This document shows positions 22,550 to 34,382 of a stretch of 64,000 nucleotides of DNA, one piece after another. Numbering within the stretch: the stretch's first letter is position 1; each line of letters starts with the position of its first letter. A program made the translations under genes and the position numbers. Under the pieces are notes generated by a model. It did not search any database, was not told the origin of the DNA, and worked only from the letters and a program-made list of their open reading frames with translations. Source of the stretch: Tipula vernalis (taxonomy: Eukaryota; Arthropoda; Insecta; Diptera; Tipulidae); the NCBI GenBank assembly GCA_958295665.1, contig OY282560.1, forward strand, positions 98,991,930 to 99,055,929, written 5' to 3'.

Positions 22550-22870
22550 ATGCAATCTTTTCTGGGGCTCAAGGCACTCCCAACTCTTTCGCAGTTAATT
22601 TTACCGTCCTACTTTACGCAGTATTAGCCAAATCGAGGACGTACGCCTGCACATTGCATTGCTTCATGCCAACCTATAGTGCTGACATGAAAGGTGGGTC
22701 GGCCCATGGATTCTGCACTCTCAACAGGGGGTCATAGTTGTGTTCATCGTCATCACCGATCGTAATCAGATGATGAAAAATCCCTTTTGCATCCCGCCCC
22801 TATCGGGATTCGAACCCGGTACCTCCCGATCCAAACGCCGCAGCTTTAACCACTGCGCCGTTTGCTCGGT
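22515..22870 (-). mobile_element. tRNA-derived SINE with poly(A) tail
   Basis: On the minus strand the head reads GGCGCAGTGGTTAAAGCTGC (RNA polymerase III A box) and, about 35 nt on, GGTTCGAATCCCG (B box), with the ACCGGGTTCGAATCCCGAT arm of a tRNA. The body runs about 240 bp to a 30-bp poly(A) tail, which is the T-run at 22515-22544 on the + strand. A short target duplication AATTAG flanks it at 22509-22514 and 22871-22876. The tRNA part is no longer a full cloverleaf with an acceptor stem and it continues into a tail, so it is a SINE and not a tRNA gene. Confidence 0.88.
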
Positions 22871-22876
22871 AATTAG

Positions 22877-23701
22877 TTACTTGTGTTACTTGTGGCCTTT
22901 AACAATTCCCTGTAAAAAATGGTTACACTTACAAATCACTTAGATAACGGAAACAGTTTAACAAATTTTTATATTTTATATTTCATTAAGTACAAGCAAT
23001 ACGAAAATTTCATAAATGTTAGGTATTTTTGTACGTCTCGATGAATGCTATCCAAAATAACATAGTAAAGAAGCATAAATTGAAGTGTTATTGTTTTGCC
23101 ACATTAACCACTTGTCACAAGACTGGTGCTAATTGTCGTGTTTATTTCTATTATGATGATCTTTCTCGATAGCAATATCAGGATTAATGAGAGGTTTATA
23201 AAAAATGCGACTAATATAAGTAGTTGCACTAAAAGTGCTTCATTTTTGGGTACACTATATCAGCATGGTACAATGTTATAAAGTTAGTACATACTTTTCT
23301 AAATACAAAAACATACATATTATAATAAATATTTATAAAGAAGCTCCAAAGGGGATTTCTCTAAAATATTCTAATATTGTGATTACTTAATTAAAACTAT
23401 ATTTGTAGAAAAGTAAATATTGTATAGAACTCTGTCTAATATTATATAATAAATAGTCTAAAAAAAAAAATAATTAATCTGCATTTTTATTAATTTGCAT
23501 AAAAAATGAAGAGATGTGATCACAACACAACCTTCTTTTAGAAACGAGGCCGGAACCCAGTGTAAAAGAAAATTTAAGGGAATTTGAAAAAAAAAACTAT
23601 CTCTAGAAATCCTAAAACGGTCACATAGTACAAGGACAATGGAACTCAATTTGATTCAGTAAAATTCAAGGCTTCGAAATGGTCATCATGTTAGGACTCT
23701 C
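22877..23701. other. No gene recognised
   Basis: AT-rich. The few short frames lack motifs. It ends at the first base of the split Gypsy 5' LTR. Confidence 0.45.
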
Positions 23702-23729
23702 TGTAACAATAATGTGAACCAATCTTAAG
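23702..23729 (+). repeat. Gypsy 5' LTR, first 28 bp
   Basis: It aligns with 33105-33132 of the 3' LTR and ends with ATCTTAAG, the 8-bp target copied on insertion of the hAT-like element. Confidence 0.85.
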
Positions 23730-24099
23730 CAGAGAGTGAAACCGAAATGTTTTTCATTCCGGTTTAGGGTTACGCTCCCAAATTTATTTTTTCGTTCCGG
23801 TTTTGTTCCAGTTTTCCCATTTTTTTCTGGTTTGGTTTCGGTTCGTGTTGAAAACCGGTTTAATACCGGTTCAAGAAAAAGTCATTTATTTATATAAAAA
23901 GCTTTCAAATCGTACTTACTAAATATATTAACATGCAAATTATTGAATACTATATGTTTCTTTCAGTGAATTTTTATTCCGAATTAATTAAATATTTTCG
24001 TTAAACCATTCTGGAACCGTTCCGTTTTCCTAAGTTACTAAATGCCTGTGGCCGCTACGCGTGTCCAATCTACATTAACTGTAGCAAAAAAAGAAATAT

Positions 24100-25905
24100 T
24101 CAGACAGACAAGTCAGACCAACTTAAATTTACATTTAAAGTTTCTGAAAATTAAATCCGTATAGGTAGTACTTCCGAGTAAACTACATTTTTGGTTTCGT
24201 TTGTATCTGGAATTAAAATTAATTGGTTTTCTGAGCTTCCCGACCTGGGCATTCCAACATATAATTGACCATGAGAAAACCAAATCTACTCCGTATGTTT
24301 GTCCGTGTGACTTATTAATAGTAATTCCAAATAAAATTTTTACAGTAAATTGTAATCGTTTAAAGGAAAAAGGTAAATCTGTGGATATCATGGGAACGCG
24401 AGGTATGTGAGCCAATTGTCGAGATGCTGGGCTTGTGATGATGGTAGCTTCGATGACGTTGTTTCTTAACGATTTGACTTGCAGTCTTGTCCTATTGCAT
24501 GGATTTGAAGGGTTCAGTTTCGTAATAAAATAATTGATATTCCAACTTTCATTTTAAGGCAAATTGGTGGAAACCCTGAAGGATTTGGACTGTTCAAAAA
24601 CTCTTGTGGATAGTGAACCGTATCTTCTGTATTTATGACAGTGTCTATCGAGGAATATATTTTGAAGTCACCAAAAATTTTTTTTTAATTTCATCATTAA
24701 TTTCGTCAACAGAAGAATTTCTTGCAGATACGATAGTCCTTTCACACATCCAAGTGTAATCTTTTTCGAATATATTGTCTATGCCAGGATAAATGTTTAA
24801 TATCAACTCATTAAGAGTTTGTTACAGTCTTTGCCATCGGCTAATTTTAATAATTGACCTGAGAAATTATAGCCACCACCTCCCAAATGAGCTCTCATAT
24901 TTGTCTTTAATGTATAATGGTTTGAATTTTACTCTAAAGAGGTGAGAATTTTAAAAACTCTTTAATAATGTTCGCTCGCGAAAGTCTCTAGCGAAGACCA
25001 AGGTGACACCCCCCATTGCTTTTTCTGAATTCCTAATGTCCAACAAAGTTCTGTTTACAGCTTCCATGTGCAATCGATCGCTTATTGTACACTCATCCCA
25101 CATAGTTAGAGCAACTTCTTGGAGAACTTTTCCTAGTGGTCCATTTTTGCGGATTGCGCATACTTGCTTCTAGCTCAATTAATAAATTTTCAATTTTTAT
25201 GAGGCCCTCAAATAAAACACTGTCTGAGCAAAGTAAAGTGATATCATTACTTTGTTGCCGCTCCCTATGACGAATGTCTTCACAAAGGTCTTCTCGTAAA
25301 GCTAGCCATAGTTGAAGAGGATCAGACTGTTGGTAAAATAATGAAATGATCACGAATAATTCTCTTAATTTTAATGATGATTTGGAAACGACGATGTTTC
25401 CATTGTTCGTCTTCTTCAAGTAGACCCAGTTCCTTACAAGCAGCTTGATAAGTAGACATTACTTGTCCATTGACAGTCTGTAAGCTTTCAAAAAAAGTTG
25501 GCCCACGGACATGTTACAACAGTATCTGCACATTCTGCCAAGCGCCTCAAAAGGGCTGAGTCTTTTTTAAGGCCAGTATCCATGTTTCCTTTGCGAGAGC
25601 TTGTTTTTAGCCCAAGTGTAATATTGTGGAACTTCATTATAAAATAGGGTTTTCGTGAAGTGATCATTTTTGCATAATTTGAAAAATGCTGTAAGTGTTG
25701 TTGAAGGTGGATTTTCGAATCTTTGTAGGAGATTGTGTGCCGTAAAATATACCTTTTATCCTTTTTCTAAATGGGTTGCCAAATATATAACCGTTGAATA
25801 TCTTTGACGGATGTGAAATTCTAGATGTCTCCAAACAGCCTCTGATGTACTTATATATCGGCCGTTCAAATAATTTTCGAAAACTCAATGTGATTGCTTT
25901 CTACT
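24100..25905 (-). pseudogene. Helitron helicase C-terminal region
   Basis: The minus strand read from 25905 downwards gives Helitron blocks in order across several frames: GRYISTSEAVWRHLEF, FKLCKN with T-L-F-Y-N-E-V-P-x-Y-Y-T-W, NVRGPTFFESLQTVNG, a DPLQLWLALREDLCEDIRH block at about 25330, and near 24400-24290 the terminal PIF1-like motif (IPRVPMIST, then KRLQFTVKILFGITINKSHGQ), helicase motif VI region. Frameshifts and stops are frequent. It is a dead Helitron piece, continued at 27287-28380 on the other side of a Gypsy insertion. Confidence 0.85.
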
Positions 25906-25924
25906 TAAACAGTGGCTTGGTCCG

Positions 25925-27286
25925 ATCCTTTATTTATATATTTACAAATATATTTTATGGCCTGAACTGAATGACAATACTCCGAATGTACGTTTTACTC
26001 CATATTTAGCACTCAAGATTTGGGACTCGAATTGTCGTCTGTTGTCTGTAACAATGACCTCGGGTACTCCAAACATCAGAAATATTCTATCCTCCAGAAA
26101 TCTACGAACCTCTATTGCAGTCGCTTGTCGCACTGGCTTTGTCAACACAAATTTCGAAAAATGATCAATTGCAATGAGAATTGATGTATTGCCATTTTTC
26201 GTTCTCGGGTACGGTCCTAAAAAGTCTAAGTAAACTATCTGCCAAGGACGAAAGGTCATCGGAAGGGAGCTAAACGGAGGACGAGAAGGATAATTTGCAG
26301 CTTTCGCAACCAGCAACAAAATTTTTCACATCGGGAGATAAACTTGGCCAAAAGTAGTAACGTCTGATAAGTTCCGCTGTTTTGTTTATTCCTAAGTGAG
26401 CAGCTGTAGGAGGGCAATGGGCCGAGGAAAGGACATCGGGTCGCAATGATTCGGGAATAATTAATTTCCAATGGGGAATATCGGCATTGGTATCATAAGC
26501 CTCGCTCGAGTTAATATTTATATATGCGTGATTACCCACCACTTTTAAATTTGACTTATACTGGGATGTTTTAATGTTGTTTACGAGATCTCAATATTTA
26601 AAGGGATATTATTATTTAGTGGAGGAGTTACCTTCAAGGATTCCATCTCCATGCGTGATAATGCATCTGGAACTGAATTTTGAGAGCCTTTGCGATATTG
26701 AATATCAAAATCAAAGCCCTGAAGCTTGAGGCTACATCGCACCAGACGACCCGTTGCATCCTTTAACGACATTAGCCAGGTCAAACTCGCGTGGTCGGTA
26801 ATCACCGTAAAAGGCAAGCCTCCCACATACGAGCGAAATTTTTTTATGGCGAACACAGCAGCTAAACATTCAAACTCTGTGACGCTGTAGTTGCGTTGGG
26901 CAGCGTTTAATTTGTGTGAGATGAAAGAGATTGGTCGATCATGTCCATCGTCATCTTTTTGGAACAGTACGGCCCCAATACCTGTGCTGCTCGCATCGCA
27001 TTGGATGAAGAAGCGTTTTTCGAAATTTGGGATAGTTAAGACCGGGGCCGATGTTAATGCCAATTTCAATGATTCGAATGAATTTTGTGCTTCAGTCGAC
27101 CACACGAACTTTTGATGTTTTTTCAGGAAATTTGTCAGAGGTGCTGATAAAGATGAATACCCATTTATGAAGCGCCTGTACCATCCGATAATGCCTAGAA
27201 ACCGCCAGACTTGTCTATAGTGTTTTTGGGTGTTGGGAACTTTGTAATGGCTTCCACCTTGCCCAAATTAGGCCGCAGTCCATTAA
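25925..27286 (-). pseudogene. Gypsy RT(C-term)-RNase H-integrase fragment
   Basis: Minus strand. From 27286: the end of RT (NGLRPNLGKVEAI), then RNase H at 27105-26581 (IQCDASSTGIGAVLFQ, SVTEFECLAAVFAIKKF, ITDHASL), then integrase with zinc finger (H-L-G-I-N-K-T-A-E-L-I, GCESCKLS) at about 26400-26290 and catalytic D-residues in VYLDFLGPYPRTKNG and VTDNRRQF. The catalytic-Glu part is lost. No LTR is attached. On both sides the Helitron reading picks up, so this fragment lies inside the Helitron. Confidence 0.88.
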
Positions 27287-28380
27287 AGCTCCTACACAAT
27301 GCAGGAGAATAAGTATTACAGTTTGATGACCTCGGATAGTCAATACTGCAATCACTCCACCATTATTAGGTTTTCTTCGACGGTAAGCTGGATAACCATC
27401 ATCTACAGTTTGAGTTTCTGCAATTAAATTGCGAGGATACTTTTTGCGGGAAACGCCGTTGACCATCCAAGGAGCAGCCATGTTATGTTCTCGACACGCA
27501 CCGTGTACCATATTATTAAGAAATTCATCATGGAGAATAGATCCAGATCTTGGTTTGACAGTTCAGCTGATATTAGAGAGTCTACTTCTTCTGATTGTAT
27601 TAGCCACCTCTTTTTTACCACTCAATGCTGTATATAAAAGCCTTTGTGTCACCGAATATAGCGTTTTGGCTTAACAATTTCATTAACTTTTTCATTTTTA
27701 AATTGAACACTCGTGCTATACCTCAGTCCATTTGGGGTTTCACGTAAAGGTGATGAATAAATCTGGTCTGCCAAAATTTCTGACATATGTAGGTCATAGC
27801 GTCTTTGGTCTTCTCGTGCATGGTGATCCGGTGAATGTTAAGGTCAGTACGGCGTATTGACTCATATTTCTGGCGACAATATTTTGATTTTCATTCACTG
27901 CATCTCTCAAATGAACATAATTTTCAGCTCCTAATTTTGCGGGATTTGTGCGAATGTAATGTAACCTTTCCGAAATCATTTTCCATCATATCGACACAAT
28001 ATTGGTTAAATAAATTCTTGTAATAATGGAGCGCATTAAAGTTACAGGTTTTCTATATTAGCCTAAAGACATAAAACTGCATACAGGTAATTGTTTTATT
28101 ACGTGGCGAATTTTTTTGTGGCATATTCAAGCTGTACCCGTCTTGTCCTCTAGCAAACATCAACGGATACTGTAAAGCGTCATACAACCGATGCAATTCT
28201 ATCATATACATGATAATTGTCCGTATAATTGTAGCGACTTCATTAGTAGTTGGAGCGTTGGAGCGACCTACATGTCTCGTTCTCTAGTTATTATGAGTTT
28301 TACGCCATCTGCTCCTGAATTTCTTTCAAGTTGGTCTATAACTATAAGGAGGGAATATAATTTCGATTGGTGAGAGAATC
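27287..28380 (-). pseudogene. Helitron N-terminal/Rep-side region
   Basis: Minus-strand blocks, frameshifted but in Helitron order: D-x-L-Q-Y-P-L-M-F-A-R-G-Q-D-G-type remnants near 28180-28110, ISERLHYIRTNPAKLGAENY (27979), VNENQNIVARNMSQY, T-F-T-G-S-P-x-x-x-H-E-K-T near 27830, DQIYSSPLRE, then VHGACREHNMAAPWMVNG and KYPRNLIAETQT with DGYPAYRRR at about 27510-27390, and NTYSPALCRSF at the junction with the Gypsy fragment. The HUH nuclease core is not recognisable. It is continued by the helicase part at 24100-25905. Confidence 0.85.
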
Positions 28381-28690
28381 ATTCAAATTCATTGAGCAGT
28401 TTCTGAGATTACTTCGAAATAATAAACTCACACTCTCTCTTTATAATATTAGTAGAAGTAGAAGTAGATAGAAGTAGAATATATAGATAGAAAATTTTCG
28501 TGAAACAATACTTGAACCGAACCGAAAAAGAACGAAATAAACCGAATGGAAAAATTGTTCCGGTTAAGGTTACGGTTCATAATTTTTTGTTTATTTCGTT
28601 TCGGTTCCGGTTTTCGGTTCATAAAAAATTTAAAAAATTTAGGTTTTATTCGGTTTTCGGTTTACGGTTTGGTTCCGGTTTAACTCTCTG

Positions 28691-28862
28691 ATCTTAAGTT
28701 CTCATGTGACATTTGTAAAGTGAGCTACTGTAACAAATGACATTGACAGTTCAGTGGAGCATCAACGATCATACAACCAACATGCACAAGTTATAGTTGA
28801 ATAAAGAACATCATTATTAACGTTAATCTAGTTGTGTTGTATTATTTCTACATTCTATTACA
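28691..28862 (+). repeat. Gypsy 5' LTR, remainder
   Basis: Starts with the second ATCTTAAG and continues TTCTCATGTGACATTTG in agreement with the 3' LTR up to GGAGCA. It ends ...TATTACA at 28862. An AATAAA lies at about 28799. Confidence 0.85.
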
Positions 28863-28881
28863 TGGTGTCAGAAGTAAAAGA
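28863..28881 (+). promoter_or_regulatory. Primer-binding site
   Basis: TGGTGTCAGAAGTAAAAG abuts the CA end of the 5' LTR and resembles the TGGTGTCAGAAGTGGG sites of other Gypsy elements. Confidence 0.6.
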
Positions 28882-29173
28882 AGTTAATTAAATAATTAAA
28901 AAAGTGAATTCAAGAAGAATTTTCAAAGCAAAAGTCAAAAAAACAACGAACAGTAAAATCGAACGAAGAATTTCGTCATCGAAACATTGGATTGCAATGT
29001 GATTGTGAGTCATCGGTACGAAATCAAACACATGTTCATCGGGAAATATCATCAATAAAATCGAATCATCGGGCAGCAGAAAGTAATCATCGGACTAATT
29101 TGAAGCCTAAACAACACGTTTTTTTGGTCATATTTTTGAAAATTAAAGTCATGATCATTGGAAATTAAGCGAA

Positions 29174-29995
29174 ATGGCCGACACACGAAAACAATTGCGA
29201 GAGCTGGATTGCGCAGACTTGGCGACCAACTTGAAGAATTGGAAAGGTGATTTTTTATTGTACATGATTGCGAACGATAAAAATGGTCAGACTGAGGCAA
29301 CGGAAATCGCAATTTTACTGTGGTTAATTGGAACAAAGGGCGCCAATATTTACAATACTTTGTTTCCAAATGATGGATCCGAACAGTCACTGCTTGGAAC
29401 AGTAATCACAACACAAGAAATTCCAATGACATCAACGGCAGCAGCACGCACCGAAACAGTAACAATACAGCACACATTCGCTGATGTGTTGAAGGCATTT
29501 GATAATCATTGTCTGCCACAGATAAACGTGACTATGGAGTCATTCAAATTCAACAATCTGAACCAAAAGGAACGTCAGCCACTCAACGAATTTTTGACCG
29601 AGCTCCGTGCACAAATTGAACGTTGTGAATTTAATTGTTCGTACAGATTGTCGTATGAAAACCGAATGTTGCGTGATCGAATCATTACTGGGGTGTTTGA
29701 CAAGAAGCTTCAGTTAAAGTTGCTCGACGGTCGTGATGAAAAATTGGATCGCGTGGTTGAAATTTACAAGACATTCGAAGCAGCAAATGTCAACAAAGGG
29801 ATTTTGGCATCAAAACAATCGATTGCAACGGTAGCATTGTCGGAAAACACAGACACCGACTCAATTAATGCGATTAAAACAAACAACAAGAAAAACATCT
29901 GTTTCAACTGTGGTGGCGAATGGAAACGAGAGCACAGAAGCAAGTGCCCAGCGAAGGATAACACGTGCGAATGTGGAAGAAAGGGACATTCTTAG
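29174..29995 (+). pseudogene. Gypsy gag
   Basis: ATG at 29174, 273 codons. Capsid-like Gag region (W-K-G-D-F-L-L-Y, then F-K-F-N-N-L-N-Q-K-E-R-Q-P-L-N-E-F-L), a typical RDRIITGVFDKKLQLKLL block near residues 164-181, and a CCHC-type zinc knuckle region (CFNCGGEWKREHRSKCP, CECGRKGHS) at the C-terminal end. It stops right after the knuckle; the following pol is in another frame and the junction seems shortened. Treated as a pseudogene because the element as a whole is broken. Confidence 0.8.
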
Positions 29996-32900
29996 TGGCA
30001 AAAATTTTGTTTTTAGAATAAATTCAATCGGATCAAAAAGAAAACGATGGACCAAGGCATACCGATTAGGAAATAAACTAGTTAAGTTCAAAGTCGATGG
30101 AGCAGACGTCAACTGTATACTGTTGAGAATCATTAAAAAATTAAAAATTAAATTAAAACATGAGCAAAATGATTTCCCTGTATTTGACTATAGTAACAAT
30201 AAAATTAAAGTTTATGGTATTGCCGAGATTAAATTATGGGATTCTAAATTAAATATTGAACAAATAACAGAATTCATTGTTGTTGACGACACATTTGAAC
30301 CGATACTTGGGCTTGAAACCTGCACAGACATTGGATTGATTGAGCCAATCAATATTGATTCGATTATGTGCTCAAATGCAGGAGAAAAGTTTGTAGGTGA
30401 AAATATCGATGTTTTCTCTGGCCTTGGAAAGATTCCCGGAAAAATCACCATACATCTACAAGAAAATGCCAAACCAGTCATGCATTATAGAAAGCGATTT
30501 CCGGTTACAATCGTTAAGAGGCTTAAGCAAAAACTTGATGACATGGTAGGGTCGGGAATCATAACGCCAGTGACTCATCCAACAGATTGGGTGAATAATT
30601 TGCAAGTGGTTGAGAAATCAAGCGGTGATTTGAGAGTTTGCTTGGATCCCAAACCTCTCAATAAGTGCCTCAGGCGTGAACATTATTTGATACCCACTGT
30701 GGATGAATTGATCTCAGAATTGGTTGATAAGAAAGTATTCACAGTATTAGACTGCTCACATGGATTTTGGCAATTGGAATTGGATGAAACGAGTTCAGAA
30801 TTGACAACATTCATGACACCCTATTTGGTCGGTATAAATTCAATAGACTTGCGTTTGGCTTAAATATTTCGCCAGAGATTTTTCAGAGACGCATGGTACA
30901 GATTTTCGGTGATATACCGGGTGTTTTTGTGTATTTTGATGATATTGCATGACAGAATCTTGAAAATCGTTCTTGAACGTGCTCGCTCGAACAATGTCAA
31001 GTTCAACCCGAGCAAGATTCAATACTGCAAATCAGAGGTCAAATTCATGGGTCTTATTTTGTCGGATGGAAAAATTAGACCGGCCCAAAAACATATTGAT
31101 GCCATTTTGAAAATGAAAAAGCCAACCGACAAACACGCCGTGTCACGTTTATTGGGTCTTTGTAAATACTTGGCAAAGTTCATTACAAATCTGACATAGA
31201 TGACAGCGGAACTGCGTTTATTATCGGGGAAAGAAACTCCATTTGAATGGAATGAAAAACACGATATTGAACTTGACAATATAAAGAAAATAATCACATC
31301 CGACCCAGTGTTAAAACCATTTAATCCGGAAAATCCAATCGTCATTCAAACAGATGCATCAAAAGATGGACTTGGTTCGGGTTTGATTCAAGAAGAGCAT
31401 CCGGTTGCATTTGCGTCTAGAACGCTTATTAAAGCTGAAAAGAGATGGGCGCAAATTGAAAAAGAACTTTTGGCTGTGGTGTTTGCATGTAAACGTTTTC
31501 ATAACTTTGTCTATGGACGTCGATTTATAGTTGAGAAAGTGATCATAAGCCACTTGAATCATTAAATTTGCGCGATATTGATGGTGTCACACCTAGATTG
31601 CAGCGCATGTCTATGAGGCTTTTGAAGTATCCGGGATTGGAAATTGTTTATAAACCGGGCAAACATTGGGCACAATTGAAGAAGACACAGAATTTAACAC
31701 AGTCATTCACAGCGTCACACGATCCGTGTGTGTTGAGGGATAATTATGATTATTATAGACAGATAAATAGCGTCGGATGAGGATCTTAAGCGCATATGTG
31801 ACTACGTAAGAAATGGTTGGCCCGACTATCGATCTCTGAATGATTTTGCCAGGGTATTTGCATATGCAATATTTGTGAAAAGTTCAAACGAAACAATCAA
31901 AAGGAACCATTGCTTAAAGAAATAAATCCAAAGTATCCATACCACATCGTGTCAGTTGATCTATTTGAATATGCTGGTCACGATTTCATGTCAATTTTTG
32001 ACGCATATTCAAACTACTTGGTAGCAATTAAAATGAACAATAAGACCTCTTCACACATTATCGATAAATTTGGTTCGATATTCAGTAAAATTGATATCCG
32101 TCGATAGTTAAAAGTGATAATGTTCCATTCAACTCGTCTGAATTCGAGAAGTTTTCAAGAGATTTCAACGTCCAATTCAAATACTCGAGCCCGAGATATC
32201 CGCAAAGCAATGGGTTGGCCGAAAAGGATGTTGCAATCGCGAAAAATATTTTGGAGCGTTGCTACGAAGCAAATGAAGTAAACCACTTCCAATACAGAAT
32301 CATGGAGTACAACACGACTCCGGTGACAAGTATGAGTCTCACACCATCAGAGCTATTCTTTGGTAGGTTGATCAAAACAAGATTGCCAGTATCGGAACAA
32401 CTTCTTGTCAGAAACAACATGAAAGAGGAAGATATTCAGAAAAGAATTCAAAATAAGAAAGAACGGCAAAAATATTACTATGATCGAAACGTGAGGTCAT
32501 TACCATCGTTGAACTTGGGTGACTTGGTGATATTTAAGAAAAATGGAAAAGAATGGCATTATGGAAAAATAATTAGAATAGTTAATGAACGTTCATACAT
32601 TATTGAAGATGCATTTAACAATTATTTTAGACGTAACCGTAGATTTATAGCTAAAACAAAGAATGAAGATTTTAGTGGTAGTGAATTGTTATTCGAAGAT
32701 AATGTTAAATCGGGTCAAATAGTTAATTTGCCAGAAATCCAAATTGTAACACCGACACAAGAAACAGTCAATAACGATGAAAATCAGATGTTGAACATTC
32801 CCGCTGTAAATGTGAGTGCGGACGAATTAAATCTTTCAGTGAACATCAAAAATAACTCCGCATCGGAATATGATACAGCTCAAGGTGAAAATTCAGAAGC

Positions 32901-33021
32901 AAGTTCGGGTAGTGATAGTGAGGTAGCTCCTCAACCTGCCATTCAAGCTCCAAATAATCAAGGAGAAGTTAGAACGCGCAGTGGTCGTAGTTCAAGACCG
33001 CCGGATAGGTATGGCTGGTGA
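29990..33021 (+). pseudogene. Gypsy pol (PR-RT-RNase H-IN), degraded
   Basis: 30000-30863 covers the protease region, where the DTGA-like site reads VDGADVNC, and the N-terminal RT (RFPVTIVKRLKQKLDDM, GDLRVCLDPKPLNK, FTVLDCSHGFWQLELD). The frame breaks at about 30830. The catalytic FDDI region is near 30935, and the RT C-terminal part follows in 30950-31199. RNase H is at 31200-31565 (IQTDASKDGLGSGLIQEE, QIEKELLAVVFACKRF), with a frameshift near 31545. Integrase pieces are at 31910-32107 (SVDLFEYAG) and 32100-32230 (broken). The C-terminal part with tail is intact at 32215-33021. It is the K02A2.6-like type of Gypsy without an env. Confidence 0.85.
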
Positions 33022-33104
33022 AAATTGTAACAGTCATAGGGGTTTGCCTGGTTCAGATCATGACTGTTAATAATTTAAAATTAGAATTAAAAAGAAAAAA
33101 TGCG

Positions 33105-33195
33105 TGTAATAATAATGTGAATGAATCTTAAGTTCTCATGTGACATTTGTAAAGTGAGCTAATGTAACAAATGTCATTGACAGTTCAATGGAGCA
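33105..33195 (+). repeat. Gypsy 3' LTR, truncated
   Basis: Preceded by the purine tract AAAAAGAAAAAA. It matches the 5' LTR over about 91 bp and then diverges after GGAGCA. Confidence 0.8.
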
Positions 33196-34110
33196 CGTTG
33201 CAACTGCAACATACTTGGTAAACAATATTTAACTGTTTCTTTAAAGTTGTATCACAGAAGAAAGATTAACCAGAATAGACATTGCGTGGATGAAATTTTT
33301 TTTTCATCTTACCTTCTTTTTTGAACATTGAAGTATAATTATTTTCGAATATTATGAATTTTTTGAATATTTTATACAAATTATGCTGTCAAAACAAAAC
33401 TTGTCAAATAATTTCACTAACTTTACTGTTAAGGATTCTCAATTTTTATTATTTCAAATAAAAACCAGTAAACCAAAGAATACATAACCCAACTTTCTCT
33501 TACCTTCGGCAAATCAAGGTCAAAAAAATGAGTCCAAATTTTTCCATACAAAAACAGCGTTATGTCTCTTCTGGTTGTATTCTGTGGTTGTATTGTATGT
33601 AAACTGCCGCTATAGATTATATTGTGACGATTATGGTCATCATACAACAAGAACACGTTATGAACAGCAATAGTTCAGACGGTTGGCGCATAGTACGAAC
33701 ATAAAGGTCGGTGGTCGTTGCTCGTCGTAGACCATGTGTTTACTACAATTATTTATTGTGGACATCGAAAAATGTTTGAACACCAACGCACAAATGCGTA
33801 ATAATCTAGTAAAAAAAAGAACGTCCTTAGATATAACGTACAAAGGGTGGCGTGGTCTAGTGACTGATGAATAAAATGAACAACAATGAATGATGATGAT
33901 TATGAGCAGCCTTAAACGATATTTCCAGATGTGATTATGGGATAAACCAACAAAAATGTATATACAAGCCAAACAGTACAAACACTTAAGATATAAAAAG
34001 TACACTATATTACACAATCCGAACAAATCTGTTTTTCTTGTTGTTATGACAAAACCAATAATATAGTGTATATTTTCTTGATAGGATCTGTGTAAAGTGC
34101 GAACGAGACG
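33196..34110. other. Spacer between Gypsy and BEL elements
   Basis: No repeat pair or coding motif. The 165-codon minus-strand frame at 33658-34155 overlaps the BEL LTR and looks accidental. A 24-bp string near 33945 (AACCAACAAAAATGTATATA) recurs inverted at about 40684-40706 just outside the other end of the BEL element. Confidence 0.4.
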
Positions 34111-34115
34111 GTTTG

Positions 34116-34359
34116 TGTTAAGAATTAAATGTAAATTTTTAAGTTTTATATGCACAGATAGATGTCACTAGTAAATAATTTTGTTCATGTGGCAATTCTC
34201 GTTAATAATGAAAATTTAGTTAGTTGGGTTTGTGTTGCTGTCACACATGGTTGTGTTTTATTGGCATTGTGCTCGAAATTTAATATACAATAAAATGTAC
34301 AACAAAAACAAAATTTAAGTTGTTTCTCTATACAGTCCACATTAGTAAAAACCTTAACA
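34116..34359 (+). repeat. BEL 5' LTR (244 bp)
   Basis: Starts TGTTAAGAATTAAATG and ends CCTTAACA. It carries about 33 bp (34128-34161) missing from the 3' LTR. AATAAA lies near 34289. Confidence 0.93.
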
Positions 34360-34382
34360 TTTGGTCCGATCGAGCCGGATAG
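34360..34382 (+). promoter_or_regulatory. BEL primer-binding site
   Basis: TTTGGTCCGATCGAGCCGG directly after the 5' LTR, the TTTGGTCC...CGAGCCGG form common in BEL elements. Confidence 0.7.

Larger units (their letters stand above)
23730..28690. mobile_element. hAT-like DNA element, about 4.96 kb
   Basis: The left end is CAGAGAGTGAAACCGAAA and the right end is the complement of CAGAGAGTTAAACCGGAA. The 8-bp direct repeat ATCTTAAG flanks it (23722-23729 and 28691-28698). CAGRG-type ends with an 8-bp duplication are the hAT signature. Both ends are rich in dispersed CCGGTT/AACCGG motifs (23750-23880 and 28510-28680), like hAT subterminal repeats. No hAT transposase is seen; the interior is filled by Helitron and Gypsy remains. 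Confidence 0.88.
23702..33195 (+). mobile_element. Ty3/Gypsy element with 5' LTR split by nested insertions
   Basis: The 3' LTR start (33105, TGTAATAATAATGTGAATGA) matches 23702-23729 (TGTAACAATAATGTGAACCA). The rest of the 5' LTR resumes at 28699 after a 5-kb insertion and ends in CA at 28862, giving a rebuilt LTR of about 192 bp. A primer-site-like TGGTGTCAGAAGT follows. gag and a degraded pol occupy 29174-33021. The 3' LTR matches only to 33195 and is truncated, so no target duplication can be scored. Confidence 0.85.

Noticed and set aside
22790..22870. Possible tRNA gene on the minus strand
   Set aside because: A and B boxes are present but there is no closing acceptor stem, and the sequence runs on into a body and poly(A) tail with a target duplication, so it is a SINE head.
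33658..34155. 165-codon minus-strand frame
   Set aside because: It overlaps the BEL LTR start, has no motif, and its hydrophobic composition follows from AT-rich sequence.
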